A stretch of DNA of 52,787 nucleotides, taken from positions 1 to 52,787 of the forward strand of contig MHGA01000040.1 of NCBI GenBank assembly GCA_001804415.1. Reading direction: 5' to 3'. This DNA is from Candidatus Aquivivens invisus (GTDB taxonomy: Bacteria; Omnitrophota; Gorgyraeia; Aquiviventales; Aquiviventaceae). The notes beneath the pieces were generated by a model. That model ran no database searches. It saw nothing but the letters and a program-made list of their open reading frames with translations, and was not told the origin of the DNA. Below are positions 35,613 through 45,341 of this stretch, piece after piece. A program made the translations under genes and the position numbers. Within the stretch, counting starts at the first letter, position 1. The number at the start of each line of letters is the position of its first letter.

Positions 35613-37142
35613 TTACGCCCTCGTGCGTTCGGCTGCTAAAAACTGCTGCTTGCACTCCGCAGCCGCCTGATCTAACTTCGTAGCGACCGAATCAGACAGG
35701 TCTTTCGTGCGCTCGATGTCGTGGACGGCGTCGGGATAGCGCGCATCGAGCAGCGCGTGGAACGCCTGCTCGAACGCGTTGACCTGTGGGGCCGGCAGCT
35801 CATCGAGCTGGCCCTTCCCGGTTGCGTAGAGGATCGCCACCTGATGCCCCAGGCTCATCGGCTGGTACTGCCCTTGCTTGAGAACCTCCACCCACCGTTC
35901 CCCCCGCGTCAGCTGCGCCTGGGTCGCCTTGTCGAGCTCCGAGCCGAACTGGGTGAAGGCGGCTAGCTCGCGGTACTGCGCCAGATCGAGCCGCAACCGG
36001 CCCGCCACCTTGCGCATCGCCTTCGTTTGCGCGTTGCCGCCAACCCGGGAGACCGAGAGCCCGACGTTGATGGCCGGGCGCACGCCGGAGTAAAACAGAT
36101 CGCCTTCGAGATAGATCTGCCCGTCGGTGATGGAGATCACGTTCGTCGGGATGTACGCGGAGACGTCCCCGGCCTGCGTCTCAATGACCGGCAGCGCGGT
36201 CAAGCTGCCGCCGCCCAGGTCGTCTCGCATCTTGGCGGCGCGCTCCAACAGCCGCGAGTGCAGGTAGAACACATCCCCGGGGTAGGCTTCGCGGCCCGGC
36301 GGGCGCCGCAGCAACAGCGAGAGCTGCCGGTACGCCACCGCGTGCTTGGAGAGATCGTCGTAGCAGCACAAGGCGTGCTTGCCCGCCGCCATGAACGCTT
36401 CCCCCATCGCGCAGCCGGCATATGGTGCCAGGTATTGCAGGGAAGCGGGGTCTTCGGCAGACGCCACGACGACGATGGTGTAGTCCATCGCCCCGTGCTG
36501 CTGCAACGTCTCCACGACGGCGACGACGCTGGACAGCTTCTGCCCGATCGCCACGTAGATGCAGAGGAGGTCCTTGCCTTTCTGATTGAGGATGGTGTCC
36601 ACCAGCAGCGCGGTTTTACCAATCTGGCGGTCGCCCAGGATGAGCTCCCGCTGGCCGCGCCCGATGGGGATCATGGCGTCGATGGCCTTGAGGCCGGTTT
36701 GCACGGGCTCCTTCACCGGCTGGCGCTGGACCACGTTGGGCGGGCGGGCCTCGATCGGCCGGAAGGTCTCGGTGACGATCGGCCCTTTGCCGTCGATCGG
36801 GCGCCCGAGCGCATCGATGACGCGGCCGAGCAGCGCCGGGCCGACCGGCACCGAGGCGATCCGGCCGGTTCGCTTGACGAGATCGCCGTCCTTGATGTGA
36901 TGGTCCGAGCCGAGGATCACCGCCCCGACGTGGTGTTCTTCGAGATTGAAGACCATCCCGATGGTCTGCGCGGGAAACTCCACCAGCTCCCCGGCCATCA
37001 CGTCGTCCAAGCCATAGAGGCGCGCGATGCCGTCGCCGACTTGGATCACGCGGCCGACGGAATCCAGCCGCACCTGGCTTTGGTAGCGTTCAAGCTCCTG
37101 GCGAAGCGCCAGGGACACTTCCTCAGGTTTTAACCTCGCCAT
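35613..37142 (-). CDS. atpA: F-type ATP synthase alpha subunit
   Basis: 509 residues, standard length. P-loop [28 protein letters not shown] near the N-terminus, and the arginine-finger block ([12 protein letters not shown]) are present. It binds nucleotide non-catalytically in F1. A GAGGAGAG ribosome site precedes the ATG, next to a heptamer array. Confidence 0.98.
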   Translation of the reverse strand: MARLKPEEVSLALRQELERYQSQVRLDSVGRVIQVGDGIARLYGLDDVMAGELVEFPAQTIGMVFNLEEHHVGAVILGSDHHIKDGDLVKRTGRIASVPVGPALLGRVIDALGRPIDGKGPIVTETFRPIEARPPNVVQRQPVKEPVQTGLKAIDAMIPIGRGQRELILGDRQIGKTALLVDTILNQKGKDLLCIYVAIGQKLSSVVAVVETLQQHGAMDYTIVVVASAEDPASLQYLAPYAGCAMGEAFMAAGKHALCCYDDLSKHAVAYRQLSLLLRRPPGREAYPGDVFYLHSRLLERAAKMRDDLGGGSLTALPVIETQAGDVSAYIPTNVISITDGQIYLEGDLFYSGVRPAINVGLSVSRVGGNAQTKAMRKVAGRLRLDLAQYRELAAFTQFGSELDKATQAQLTRGERWVEVLKQGQYQPMSLGHQVAILYATGKGQLDELPAPQVNAFEQAFHALLDARYPDAVHDIERTKDLSDSVATKLDQAAAECKQQFLAAERTRA

Positions 37143-37153
37143 CTCTCCTCTTA

Positions 37154-37188
37154 CTGACTGCTGATTGCTGACTGCTGATTGTTGCTTG
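37154..37188. repeat. Heptamer array in the atpH-atpA gap (CTGATTG type, 5 units)
   Basis: CTGACTG, CTGATTG, CTGACTG, CTGATTG and TTGCTTG in phase. The adjoining CTA supplies the atpH stop codon TAG (37189-37191). Same heptamer family as in atpG and carB. Confidence 0.85.
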
Positions 37189-37734
37189 CTAATGTACTTT
37201 GACGCGCTTGAGTTGTTGTCGTAACCCCTCCAATCGGCTGCGGAGGGAGCCGTCCAGCATCCGCCCCTCCACGAACACCTGGAGGCCGCCGAGCAGCTGA
37301 GGGTCCGTCTCCTCCGTCAGGTCGGCGCGGCGTCCTTCCCGTTGCTCGATCGTCTTCACGAGATCGCCCCGCACGGTCGCATCCAAGGGCCGTGCGCTGC
37401 GGACGGTGACGCGCACGAGGCCGCGCTCTCCATCCATGAGGCGGCGCAGTGCCTCCACCATCTCGAGCAGCTGTTCGATCCGTCCGAACGACAGCACCAG
37501 CTCGACGAAGACCCGCACGTCCGCCCGCCATCCGCCGAGCAGGCGACCGAGAAGGGCGATCTTGCCCGGCGCATCCACGCCCGGGTTGATCAGCAATTGC
37601 CGAAGCTCGGCAGACCGCCGGATGAGCTCGCCGAGCGCTTCGACCTGCTCGAAGGTTTCGTCCAGGCGCTCGTGCCGCTTCGCGAACTCGAAGAGCGCTT
37701 CGGCGTACCGGGCTGCCACAGGATTCGTCACCAT
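37189..37734 (-). CDS. atpH: F-type ATP synthase delta subunit
   Basis: 181 residues, normal length. [20 protein letters not shown] opens the OSCP/delta six-helix domain, and a C-terminal [22 protein letters not shown] matches the conserved end. It links F1 to the peripheral stalk. The stop codon is taken from an adjoining heptamer array. Confidence 0.94.
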   Translation of the reverse strand: MVTNPVAARYAEALFEFAKRHERLDETFEQVEALGELIRRSAELRQLLINPGVDAPGKIALLGRLLGGWRADVRVFVELVLSFGRIEQLLEMVEALRRLMDGERGLVRVTVRSARPLDATVRGDLVKTIEQREGRRADLTEETDPQLLGGLQVFVEGRMLDGSLRSRLEGLRQQLKRVKVH

Positions 37735-37903
37735 CCCCCCACCTGCGCCTCACGGCGGCCCTCGCGCGAACGGTCCTTGGCCGCCGTGACGATGAACGCC
37801 TGTGGCCACGGGCTCGGGGCTCGCATCGCTGCCTCCATCATCTGCTCATCGGGGCCCCGCCTGTCGGCGGGGCCTGGCGTAGGTGGGGGGACCATGGACA
37901 CAC
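37735..37903. other. atpF-atpH gap with two GC-rich hairpins
   Basis: No gene seen. CACGGCGGCC (37751-37760) pairs with 37779-37788, and GGCCCCGCC (37853-37861) pairs with GGCGGGGCC (37866-37874). Gaps this long are uncommon inside atp operons. The second hairpin resembles the GC palindromes found in carB. Confidence 0.5.
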
Positions 37904-38392
37904 TCAGCGAGTGGACGGCGGTGGGCGTTCCAATTCGTCGATGATCGAACGGACCAGCCGTCGATCAGCGTCCGCGTCGCACCGCTCGCCCAGCAGCCTG
38001 GCCGCGGCCTCCACCGTCAGATCCGCCAGGTCGTCCCGTAGGCTGACTTTGGCTTTGGCCAACTCGACCTCGATGGTCTCCTTCGACTTGGCGATCACGG
38101 CCTGGGCTTGCGCGCGGGCTTCTTCCTGGATCTCTCCGGCGATGCGCTTGCCTTCGAGGACCGCCTGCTGGATCTTCGCGCGGGATTCCTCGTCGATGGC
38201 CACCAGCCGTCGCGTGAGCTCCTCCTGCGCGCCCGCGAGCTTCGCCTGCGTCTCCTCGATCCGGCGGAACTGCCCCTCGATGGTGTGACGGCGCTCATCG
38301 AGCATGCGCAGGATCGTGCTCCAGAAGAACTTTTTGAGAAACACCACCAGCAGGAAAAACCCCAGCACGGTGGTCGCAATTTGCGTCAGCAT
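37904..38392 (-). CDS. atpF: F-type ATP synthase b subunit
   Basis: 162 residues. One N-terminal membrane helix (TTVLGFFLLVVFLKKFFW) and a long charged coiled coil (QFRRIEETQAKLAGAQEEL onward) form the peripheral stalk. Only one b gene is present, so the stalk is presumably a homodimer. Confidence 0.95.
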   Translation of the reverse strand: MLTQIATTVLGFFLLVVFLKKFFWSTILRMLDERRHTIEGQFRRIEETQAKLAGAQEELTRRLVAIDEESRAKIQQAVLEGKRIAGEIQEEARAQAQAVIAKSKETIEVELAKAKVSLRDDLADLTVEAAARLLGERCDADADRRLVRSIIDELERPPPSTR

Positions 38393-38434
38393 CTCGTGGG
38401 TGTTGGGCGGCGACGTCGGGAAGGTTGCCGGCCG

Positions 38435-38680
38435 TTAGTGGATGGAGATGATGCCGAAGCCGAAGAGCAGGACGACGACGAGCGCGTAGATCGTCAAGGC
38501 CTCGATGAACCCGCAGCCGATGATCATCGCACCCTGAATTTTCTGCCCGGCTTCAGGCTGCCTGGCGATCGCCTCCATGGCAGCCGCCACGGCCCTCGAC
38601 AGCCCGAAGGCGCAGGAAAACGCCGCGATCGCCAGCGCCAACGGCAACGCCAGCGCCAAGATCCCCTGTGGTGTTCCCAT
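38435..38680 (-). CDS. atpE: F-type ATP synthase c subunit
   Basis: 81 residues, two membrane helices joined by the polar loop ARQPEAGQK. The ion-binding carboxylate is E60 (equivalent to E. coli D61) in GFIEALTIY. No Ser/Thr follows it, so proton rather than sodium coupling is likely. Helix 1 lacks the usual glycine ladder: at positions matching E. coli G23, G29, G32 and G33 it has Ser, Ser, Val and Ala. AGGAGG precedes the ATG. Confidence 0.95.
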   Translation of the reverse strand: MGTPQGILALALPLALAIAAFSCAFGLSRAVAAAMEAIARQPEAGQKIQGAMIIGCGFIEALTIYALVVVLLFGFGIISIH

Positions 38681-38682
38681 GG

Positions 38683-39558
38683 TCAGGCTCCTCCTGTTGT
38701 GTGTTCATGGACCGCGTGGTGTTCCTCGTGCGGCAGGGCGAGCTTCAGGTACGCGCTCGTCAGCCACGTGAAGATCATCGCCTGGACGAATCCGAACAAC
38801 AGCACGAGCGGCACGATCAGCAGATGCAGCGGCACGCCGATCGGCAAATGGGTGGCTTGAAGTGCTAGGACCCCTAAGACGAAAAACACGCCCAGCAGAA
38901 TGTCATCCCCCGTCACGTTGCCGAACAACCGCAGCGCCAGGCTGATGGGACGCACCAGCTCCCCGAGGATATGCGTGACCGGTGCGAGGGTCATCAGGCA
39001 GAGGACCCACTCGCCGGCGGTCATTGGGCTGCCCATGAGGTGGTGGAGATATCGCACCACCCCCTGAGTGCGGATCGCCGTGTACTGGACATATCCGAAG
39101 ACGCTGACCGCCAGCGCGGCGGTGATCACGAATCCGCCGCTCAAGATGGCCGATCCGTCGAGGATCAGCCCGCCGGTCGGCGACTTCAGGCCGGGCAGCA
39201 GCACCGCCCAGTTCAACGCCAGGATATAGAGGAAGAGGGTCCCAAGGAACGGGAGGAAGTGGCGGGTCTGCGGGCCCAGGTCCGAGATGAACGCCGACTC
39301 GAACCACTCCACGATCCACTCGGCGAAGTTCTGCCGCCGTTGAGGAATCAGGGAGGGACGGCGGCTCAACGACGCCAACCCGGCCGCCAGGGCGATGGCG
39401 ATCACCCACGCGAAGATGACGTTCTCCCACGCGTGCAGGAAATCGTGCACCACGCCGTGCGGGAGGTTGGCCAGCAAGACCGTGATCGCGTTGGGCGCTT
39501 CCGGGATGCTGGCCGCGGCTCCCGATTCAGCCGCCCACGCCGACGGACACCAGCTCAT
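38683..39558 (-). CDS. atpB: F-type ATP synthase a subunit
   Basis: 291 residues with about six membrane segments. The essential arginine is in PISLALRLFGNVTGDD, followed by the last membrane helix with GFVQAMIFTWLTSAYL. The C-terminal tail is His-rich (HEEHHAVHEH). It forms the proton half-channels facing the c ring. Confidence 0.96.
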   Translation of the reverse strand: MSWCPSAWAAESGAAASIPEAPNAITVLLANLPHGVVHDFLHAWENVIFAWVIAIALAAGLASLSRRPSLIPQRRQNFAEWIVEWFESAFISDLGPQTRHFLPFLGTLFLYILALNWAVLLPGLKSPTGGLILDGSAILSGGFVITAALAVSVFGYVQYTAIRTQGVVRYLHHLMGSPMTAGEWVLCLMTLAPVTHILGELVRPISLALRLFGNVTGDDILLGVFFVLGVLALQATHLPIGVPLHLLIVPLVLLFGFVQAMIFTWLTSAYLKLALPHEEHHAVHEHTTGGA

Positions 39559-39561
39559 GGG

Positions 39562-39912
39562 TCAGGTCTCGCTCCGTCGAAACGCCTGAACCCACAAGAC
39601 GACAAACCACATCGTGAACCCCGCGAGAAATCCCATCGGCGAACTCCACGGACTGACTAAGCAGAACGCCGCGAGGGCGTACAAGACCGGCCCCTTCAAC
39701 GCCCACCATCCGAGGTGGCTCCAGATGGTCTGGCGAGACGCGAGCATTCCATGATGAAGCCACTGCCCGATGACCCACACATTCAGCAGCATCCAGCCCG
39801 CCCCGCTGACGAGACCAACCCCTGCGCGCCAGCCGAACAGCGCCGTCGCGCATGGCGCCAGCAGGACCGCGGCCCATCCGACGGCTCGTGTGGTCTGGTG
39901 AACGACGTCCAT
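39562..39912 (-). CDS. atpI: ATP synthase subunit I (AtpI-like)
   Basis: 116 residues from ATG 39912 (MDVVHQTTRAVGWAAVLL). Four hydrophobic segments, with KGPVLYALAAF typical of AtpI. This protein assists c-ring assembly. Position between atpZ and atpB agrees. The longer upstream reading frame has no similarity. Confidence 0.78.
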   Translation of the reverse strand: MDVVHQTTRAVGWAAVLLAPCATALFGWRAGVGLVSGAGWMLLNVWVIGQWLHHGMLASRQTIWSHLGWWALKGPVLYALAAFCLVSPWSSPMGFLAGFTMWFVVLWVQAFRRSET

Positions 39913-39923
39913 TACGGCTGTGC

Positions 39924-40118
39924 CTACTTGTCGTGCTTCTCGTTGGCGCGCTGAGCCGTCAACCACAGCTCCCGCGCGCCCGCGATGAATCCCGCGCTAA
40001 GCAGGATGATCGTGAACCAGGGAAACGTTCCCAGCTTCCGATCAACGAGCCATCCCACCAGGCACGCCGCGATGGGGATGGCAGCTAAGAGAATCGGAAT
40101 CGAGAGGAAGTCTTGCAT
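39924..40118 (-). CDS. atpZ: AtpZ-like small membrane protein
   Basis: 64 residues, two membrane helices (IPILLAAIPIAACLVGWLVD, WFTIILLSAGFIAGARELW) separated by RKLGTFP, the pattern of the ATPase_gene1 (AtpZ) family found ahead of atpI. Its ATG shares one base with the nuoN stop (TAATG), coupling the two respiratory gene sets. Confidence 0.75.
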   Translation of the reverse strand: MQDFLSIPILLAAIPIAACLVGWLVDRKLGTFPWFTIILLSAGFIAGARELWLTAQRANEKHDK

Positions 40119-41548
40119 TATATCACACCCTGAATCCAGGCGAACACCCCGCTTGGAAACACCCCGAAGACGACCGTCGCCACCCCGCACACCCCCAGCG
40201 CCACCTGTACGGCCGCCGCGGGACGCAACGGACGGGCCTGCTGGGGGCTCAGGAGGTACATCTGCCGGATGATGTTCACGTAGTAGTAGAGGGCGATCGC
40301 GCTGTTGACGACCCCCGCCACCGCCAACCACACCGCCTGGGATTGAATCGCCGCGCCGAAGAGCAAAAACTTTCCGATGAATCCGAAGAGCGGCGGCAGA
40401 CCGGCCAGCGACAACAAGAACACCGCGCAACAGAGTGCGAGCACCGGCGCGCGCCTCGCCAGCCCACGAAAGGCGTCGACCGATTCGCTGCCGCTGTCTG
40501 TCACGACGGCCACGACGCAGGCGAACGCCCCGAGGTTCATGAACAGATACGCCGCCAGATAGACCAGGATGGCTTCGATCCCTGCCGCCGTGCGGACCGA
40601 CAGCCCGATGAGCAGGTAGCCGACCTGCCCGATGGTGGAGTAGGCCAACAGCCGCTTGACGTTGGTCTGCGACAGGGCCGCCAGATTGCCCACCGTCATC
40701 GTCACCACCGTCAGCCACCATACGGCGGGGGCGATGGCCCCCCAGACCGGCTCCACCATCTGGATGACGCGAATCCACAAGGCGAACCCCGCCGCTTTCG
40801 GGCCGACCGAGAGCATCGCCGTGACGGGAACCGGCGCGCCTTCATAGACGTCCGGCGTCCACAGATGAAACGGCACCATGGAGATCTTGAACGCCAGCCC
40901 CACTGACACCAGCCCCACCGCCGTCGCGCAGAGGCGCATCTGGGACGACGGCAGGCGCTCCAACGCCTCTCGAATCGCCGGGAAGGCCAGCTCCCCGGTC
41001 ACTCCGAACAGCAGCGACATGCCGAAGAGCATGATGCCGGAGGACAAGGCCCCGAAGAGGAGGTACTTCAATCCCGCCTCCGAGGAGCGGGCATCCCGGG
41101 TGAGGGCCACCAACAGATAGGACGTCAGACTCACCAGCTCGATCGCCAGGTAGGCCATGAGCAGGTGCTGGGCCTCGGCCATCAGCATCAACCCCACCCC
41201 GACGACCATCAGCAGCCCCAGGTATTCTCCGAACCACTTCGGCGACACGTCCGACGCGCACCAGGCCATCAGCACCACCAGCGCCACGACCCCCCACGCC
41301 AGCCAGCGAAAGACGTGCGCGAGGGGATCCAGCCGGATCATCCCAAAGAATCCCTCTGCCGGTGGGGTGGCTTGCGCGTTCACGAGGAGGACGGCGGAGG
41401 CGAAGAGGACGACCGCGGTCAGCATGGCCGCCGCTGCGCGGCGATGGGTCAACGCGCCGCACAACACGACCCCCATCGCTCCGAGGCCAAGGATCACCTC
41501 GGGCAACCAGAGACGGAGACTCTCAACAAGAGTGGCCGATACCATCAA
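40118..41548 (-). CDS. nuoN: NADH-quinone oxidoreductase subunit N
   Basis: 476 residues, about fourteen membrane helices. The antiporter-like proton channel residues are present: Glu in LMAYLAIELVSLTSY and Lys in AFKISMVPFHLWTPDVYEGAP. It is one of three proton-pumping subunits of complex I. It ends by one-base overlap with atpZ and lies 23 bases after nuoM. Confidence 0.96.
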   Translation of the reverse strand: MMVSATLVESLRLWLPEVILGLGAMGVVLCGALTHRRAAAAMLTAVVLFASAVLLVNAQATPPAEGFFGMIRLDPLAHVFRWLAWGVVALVVLMAWCASDVSPKWFGEYLGLLMVVGVGLMLMAEAQHLLMAYLAIELVSLTSYLLVALTRDARSSEAGLKYLLFGALSSGIMLFGMSLLFGVTGELAFPAIREALERLPSSQMRLCATAVGLVSVGLAFKISMVPFHLWTPDVYEGAPVPVTAMLSVGPKAAGFALWIRVIQMVEPVWGAIAPAVWWLTVVTMTVGNLAALSQTNVKRLLAYSTIGQVGYLLIGLSVRTAAGIEAILVYLAAYLFMNLGAFACVVAVVTDSGSESVDAFRGLARRAPVLALCCAVFLLSLAGLPPLFGFIGKFLLFGAAIQSQAVWLAVAGVVNSAIALYYYVNIIRQMYLLSPQQARPLRPAAAVQVALGVCGVATVVFGVFPSGVFAWIQGVI

Positions 41549-41571
41549 GTGTTACGCGCCAAGCCCTGAGG

Positions 41572-43032
41572 CTATTGGAACATCCCCACGTGTTGCAGGA
41601 GCGCAAGGATCGCGGGGTCCTGCAACCGGAGCACCGACAACGGATACACGCCGACAAGCACGACGATGATCAGCAGGGGCACAACCGTCACGAGCTCCTG
41701 AGGGGTCATATCCGGCAGCGCCTGCCATCGCTGGTTGAGGGCCCCAAGCAGGACGCGCTGGATCGCGGTCAACATGTAGGCCGCTGTAACGACGATGCCG
41801 AGCACCGAGACGATGGTGGGCCATCGCTGGACGCCGAACGCCCCGACGAACGAGAGAAACTCGCTCACGAAGCCGCTTAAGCCCGGCAGGCCCAGCGACG
41901 CGAGGCTGAAGATCGTCAGCATCGCCGCGTACACCGGCAGCCGGCTGCCGAGCCCGCCGAAGGCCGTCAGGTCGCGCGTGTGGGCGCGGTCATAGAGCAC
42001 CCCGACGAGCAAGAACATGGCACCGGTAATGGTGCCGTGGTTGAACATCTGCAGCAGGGCGCCGTTGAAGCCTTCCGGCGTCAAGCTCGAAAGGCCGAGC
42101 AGCACAAACCCCATATGCGAGACCGACGAGTACGCCACCATCCGTTTGAAATCGGTCTGGGCCATGGCCACGAACGCCCCGTAGACGATGTTGATCATCC
42201 CCAACGCCGCCATCGCCCCGGCAAACCAGCGGGCCCCTTCGGGGAAGAACGGGTAGCTGATCCGGAAAAATCCGTAGGCCCCCATTTTCAGCAACACGCC
42301 GGCCAGCAAGACGCTGATCGGAGTGGGCGCGTCCACATGCGCATCCGGCAGCCACGTGTGAAAGGGAAACACCGGCACCTTGATCGCAAAGCCGAGGAAG
42401 AACGCCACGAACAGCAGATGTTGCAGCCCCGGCGCGAAGGTCGGGCAGACCTGCGCGAGCTCCGTCATGTTGAAGGTGTGGGTCGCGACGTAGATGGCCA
42501 AAATCCCCAGCAGCATCGCCAGGCTCCCGGCCAGGGTGTAGACGAAGAACTTGAACGCCGAGTATTCCCGTCGGCCCCCGCCCCAAATGCCGATGAGGAA
42601 ATACATCGGCACCAGGACGATTTCCCAAAAGACGTAAAACAAAAACAGGTCGAGCGCGAGGAAGGTGCCGAGCATCCCCAGCTCCAACAGCAGGTAGAGG
42701 GTGAAATATTCCTTCTGCCGTTCCGGGATGGACCATGACGCCAAACACGCGAGGAAGGACAGTCCCGTCGTCAGCAGGACCATCATGATGCTCAGCCCAT
42801 CGACGCCCAGGTGATACGCGATGTTGAGCTGCGGAATCCACGGGATGAACGTTTCCAGTTGGACGCCCGCGGCCTGAGGATCAAACAGCCGCAACACCGC
42901 CAGGCTGACCCCCAACGTCAGCGCGGTGGAGACGGTTGCCGTCAGGCGAATGAGCCGTGTGGCGGTCTTGGGGAGCAGGAGGACCACCAGCATCCCGATC
43001 AACGGTATCAGCAGCAACCCACTTAATATCAT
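41572..43032 (-). CDS. nuoM: NADH-quinone oxidoreductase subunit M
   Basis: 486 residues. Conserved Glu in LFLFYVFWEIVLVPMYFLIG and Lys in GFAIKVPVFPFHTWLPDAH mark the antiporter-like channel. The usual HTEAPT appears as HVDAPT. GGGGGAGG precedes the ATG. Full length. Confidence 0.97.
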   Translation of the reverse strand: MILSGLLLIPLIGMLVVLLLPKTATRLIRLTATVSTALTLGVSLAVLRLFDPQAAGVQLETFIPWIPQLNIAYHLGVDGLSIMMVLLTTGLSFLACLASWSIPERQKEYFTLYLLLELGMLGTFLALDLFLFYVFWEIVLVPMYFLIGIWGGGRREYSAFKFFVYTLAGSLAMLLGILAIYVATHTFNMTELAQVCPTFAPGLQHLLFVAFFLGFAIKVPVFPFHTWLPDAHVDAPTPISVLLAGVLLKMGAYGFFRISYPFFPEGARWFAGAMAALGMINIVYGAFVAMAQTDFKRMVAYSSVSHMGFVLLGLSSLTPEGFNGALLQMFNHGTITGAMFLLVGVLYDRAHTRDLTAFGGLGSRLPVYAAMLTIFSLASLGLPGLSGFVSEFLSFVGAFGVQRWPTIVSVLGIVVTAAYMLTAIQRVLLGALNQRWQALPDMTPQELVTVVPLLIIVVLVGVYPLSVLRLQDPAILALLQHVGMFQ

Positions 43033-43059
43033 GCCTCCCCCTTTAGTGCGAAGTTCAAT

Positions 43060-43101
43060 AAATGCGCCATCAATCGTGAAGATGCATTCGTGGGCGCATT
43101 T
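43060..43101. repeat. 9-bp inverted repeat in the nuoL-nuoM gap
   Basis: AAATGCGCC (43060-43068) and GGCGCATTT (43093-43101) frame 24 bases and include the nuoL stop. It may form a hairpin in the message; function unknown. Confidence 0.55.
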
Positions 43102-44992
43102 AGGCTGAGACGGCTCTGATCCAGAGCATGAGCATCACCGAAGCCGCCACCACCCAGAACAAGTAGTGATGGATGACGCCGGTTTGCGCCCTCCGTACGA
43201 CGTGGCCGATGGATCGCGTCACCAGAGCGATGCCGTTGACGATCCCATCGATGACCACGCGATCAAACCGCTCCTTCCACTGCCCGATCCTCCAGCCGCC
43301 CAAGCCGGCCGCGTCCACCGCGCCGTCAATGATCCGGCGATCGAACCGGGAGAGCCATGCGGTTGCATCGAGGAACGGGCCGATGATCCAGCGCTGGTAC
43401 GCCTCATCGACATAGTACTTGTTCGCGGCCAGACGATACAGCTTCGTCCCGAGGGGACGCAGGACGGCAGGGACGAGTACCCGCCTCTTGAGACCGACCG
43501 CAAACGCCAGCGTCACGCCAATACTCAACGCAACCGACGAGCTGATCAACATCGGGACATCGAGACCGCCGTGGACATGAAACACGCCCGGCCCGGCGAA
43601 TCCGGCGAACGCGGCTCCCAGCCCCAGGGCGGCCATCGGCAGAATCATGACGGCCGGCGAGTCGTGAGGGGTGCCGCACCCCGATGCCACAGGGGATCCA
43701 TGGAAACACCGAAGGTACAACCGAAAAATATATCCGGCGGTCACCGCCGCCCCGCCCAGCAGCGTCCACATCAGCCACGGGGCGTGCTCGCGGGCCGACA
43801 GTAGGATGGCGTCTTTGCTCCAGAACCCGCTGAGGAGCGGGAAGCCGCCCATCGACAGCGCCGCGATCAAGAAGAGCGCGCGCGTCCAGGGCAAGTGGCG
43901 CCCCAGGCCTCCGAGCTCGCGCAGGTCCTGGCGATGGGTGGCATGGATGACGCTGCCGGCGGCCATGAACAGCAGCGCTTTGAAGAACGCATGGGTGGAG
44001 AGATGAAACATCGCCGAGGAGGCCGCGCCAAGCCCCAGGGCCGTCATCATCAACCCCAGCTGGCTGATCGTCGAGTAGGCCAGCACGCGTTTGATGTCGG
44101 TCATGGTCAGTGCGACGGTCCCGGCGAACAGGTGCGTGGCCAATCCGATCCACAGCACCAGGCGCAGGCTCTCGGGGGTGAAGAGGGGCAGGGTGCGCGC
44201 GACCAGGTAGACCCCGGCCGCCACCATGGTCGCCGCGTGAATGAGGGCGGAGACGGGGGTGGGGCCTTCCATCGCATCCGGCAGCCACACGTGGAGGGGA
44301 ATCTGGGCGGATTTGCCCACGGCGCCGAGGAAGATCAGCGTGCTGATGATCGTCAACCACCAGGTCTGATCACGCAACACGAAGAACGTGCGGATCTCTT
44401 CCAGGCGCCCGAGGTGCAGCTGGCCGGCGGTCACCCAGAGCGCCAGAATCCCGATCAACAGGCCCGTGTCCCCGACGCGCGTGGTGAGGAACGCCTTGCG
44501 GCCCGCCCTGGCGGCTTCCGGTTTCTCGAACCAGAAACTGATGAGCAGGTAGGAACACAGCCCCACCAGCTCCCAGCAGGCGTAGAGCAGCACGAAATGA
44601 TTCGCCATGACCAGCCCCAGCATCGCCGCACAGAAGAGCGAGAGGTACGCGAAGAACCGGCTGAAGCGCGCATCGTCCTGCATGTAACCGATGGAGTAGA
44701 TCGTGATCAAGGTCCCGATGACGGTCACGAGGACCAGCATCACCCAGCTCAAGCGATCGACGGCCAGGCCCAGGAACCAGGCCGGATCCGTCGCGGAAAG
44801 CCACCGCCAGCTCACCGCCAACCGCTGACCGTCCAAGACGTGCGGGGTGAGCTGCAAGGTCAGGAAGGCTGAGGAAGCCAGCGCCGCCACCGACACCCAC
44901 GCGCTCGCTCGGCCCAACCGCCGACCCACCAGAATGAGGACGGCAAACGCCGCAAGCGGAAGTCCTGGAATCCACGCGAGCATAGGAGACAT
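43100..44992 (-). CDS. nuoL: NADH-quinone oxidoreductase subunit L
   Basis: 630 residues, normal length including the long lateral C-terminal helix. VLLYACWELVGLCSYLLISFW holds the channel Glu and GKSAQIPLHVWLPDAMEGPTP the channel Lys. It is the most distal proton pump of complex I. Forty-six bases with a heptamer array separate it from nuoK. Confidence 0.97.
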   Translation of the reverse strand: MSPMLAWIPGLPLAAFAVLILVGRRLGRASAWVSVAALASSAFLTLQLTPHVLDGQRLAVSWRWLSATDPAWFLGLAVDRLSWVMLVLVTVIGTLITIYSIGYMQDDARFSRFFAYLSLFCAAMLGLVMANHFVLLYACWELVGLCSYLLISFWFEKPEAARAGRKAFLTTRVGDTGLLIGILALWVTAGQLHLGRLEEIRTFFVLRDQTWWLTIISTLIFLGAVGKSAQIPLHVWLPDAMEGPTPVSALIHAATMVAAGVYLVARTLPLFTPESLRLVLWIGLATHLFAGTVALTMTDIKRVLAYSTISQLGLMMTALGLGAASSAMFHLSTHAFFKALLFMAAGSVIHATHRQDLRELGGLGRHLPWTRALFLIAALSMGGFPLLSGFWSKDAILLSAREHAPWLMWTLLGGAAVTAGYIFRLYLRCFHGSPVASGCGTPHDSPAVMILPMAALGLGAAFAGFAGPGVFHVHGGLDVPMLISSSVALSIGVTLAFAVGLKRRVLVPAVLRPLGTKLYRLAANKYYVDEAYQRWIIGPFLDATAWLSRFDRRIIDGAVDAAGLGGWRIGQWKERFDRVVIDGIVNGIALVTRSIGHVVRRAQTGVIHHYLFWVVAASVMLMLWIRAVSA

Positions 44993-45007
44993 CAGACGTA
45001 ATCCAAC

Positions 45008-45028
45008 ATCTAAAATCTAAAATCTAAA
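45008..45028. repeat. Heptamer array in the nuoK-nuoL gap (3 ATCTAAA units)
   Basis: Three perfect ATCTAAA units flanked by CCAAC (45003-45007) and GTTGG (45032-45036), so the array sits in a small inverted repeat. It is AT-rich, unlike its surroundings. Confidence 0.75.
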
Positions 45029-45038
45029 ATTGTTGGCT

Positions 45039-45341
45039 TCATCCTTTGAGAAGATTCACCTCGTCGGCCAAGACGGTTTTGGCCGTGCGATACAACCCCA
45101 TAATGATGGCCAATCCCACCGCGGCTTCGCAGGCCGCCAGCGCAATCACGAAGATCGCAAACGCCTGGCCATCCACCCCACCGACCCATCGGCCGAAGAG
45201 GATAAAATTCAAGCTCGCGGCGTTGAGGATGAGCTCGATGGCGAGCAGGATGCCGATGGCGTTGCGACGAGTCAAGATGCCGTAGACGCCCAGCGCCACA
45301 AGCGCGCAACTGGTGAACAGAAGCGGGTGGGGCGCCATCAC
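45039..45341 (-). CDS. nuoK: NADH-quinone oxidoreductase subunit K
   Basis: 100 residues, three membrane helices. The two buried glutamates are in LLAIELILNAASLNF and LAACEAAVGLAI, both required for proton transfer in complex I. The start overlaps nuoJ by four bases. Confidence 0.97.
   Translation of the reverse strand: MMAPHPLLFTSCALVALGVYGILTRRNAIGILLAIELILNAASLNFILFGRWVGGVDGQAFAIFVIALAACEAAVGLAIIMGLYRTAKTVLADEVNLLKG

Noticed and set aside
37735-37903. A small gene in the atpF-atpH gap
   Set aside because: Frames here lack a ribosome site and family similarity. The region is dominated by two GC-rich hairpins.
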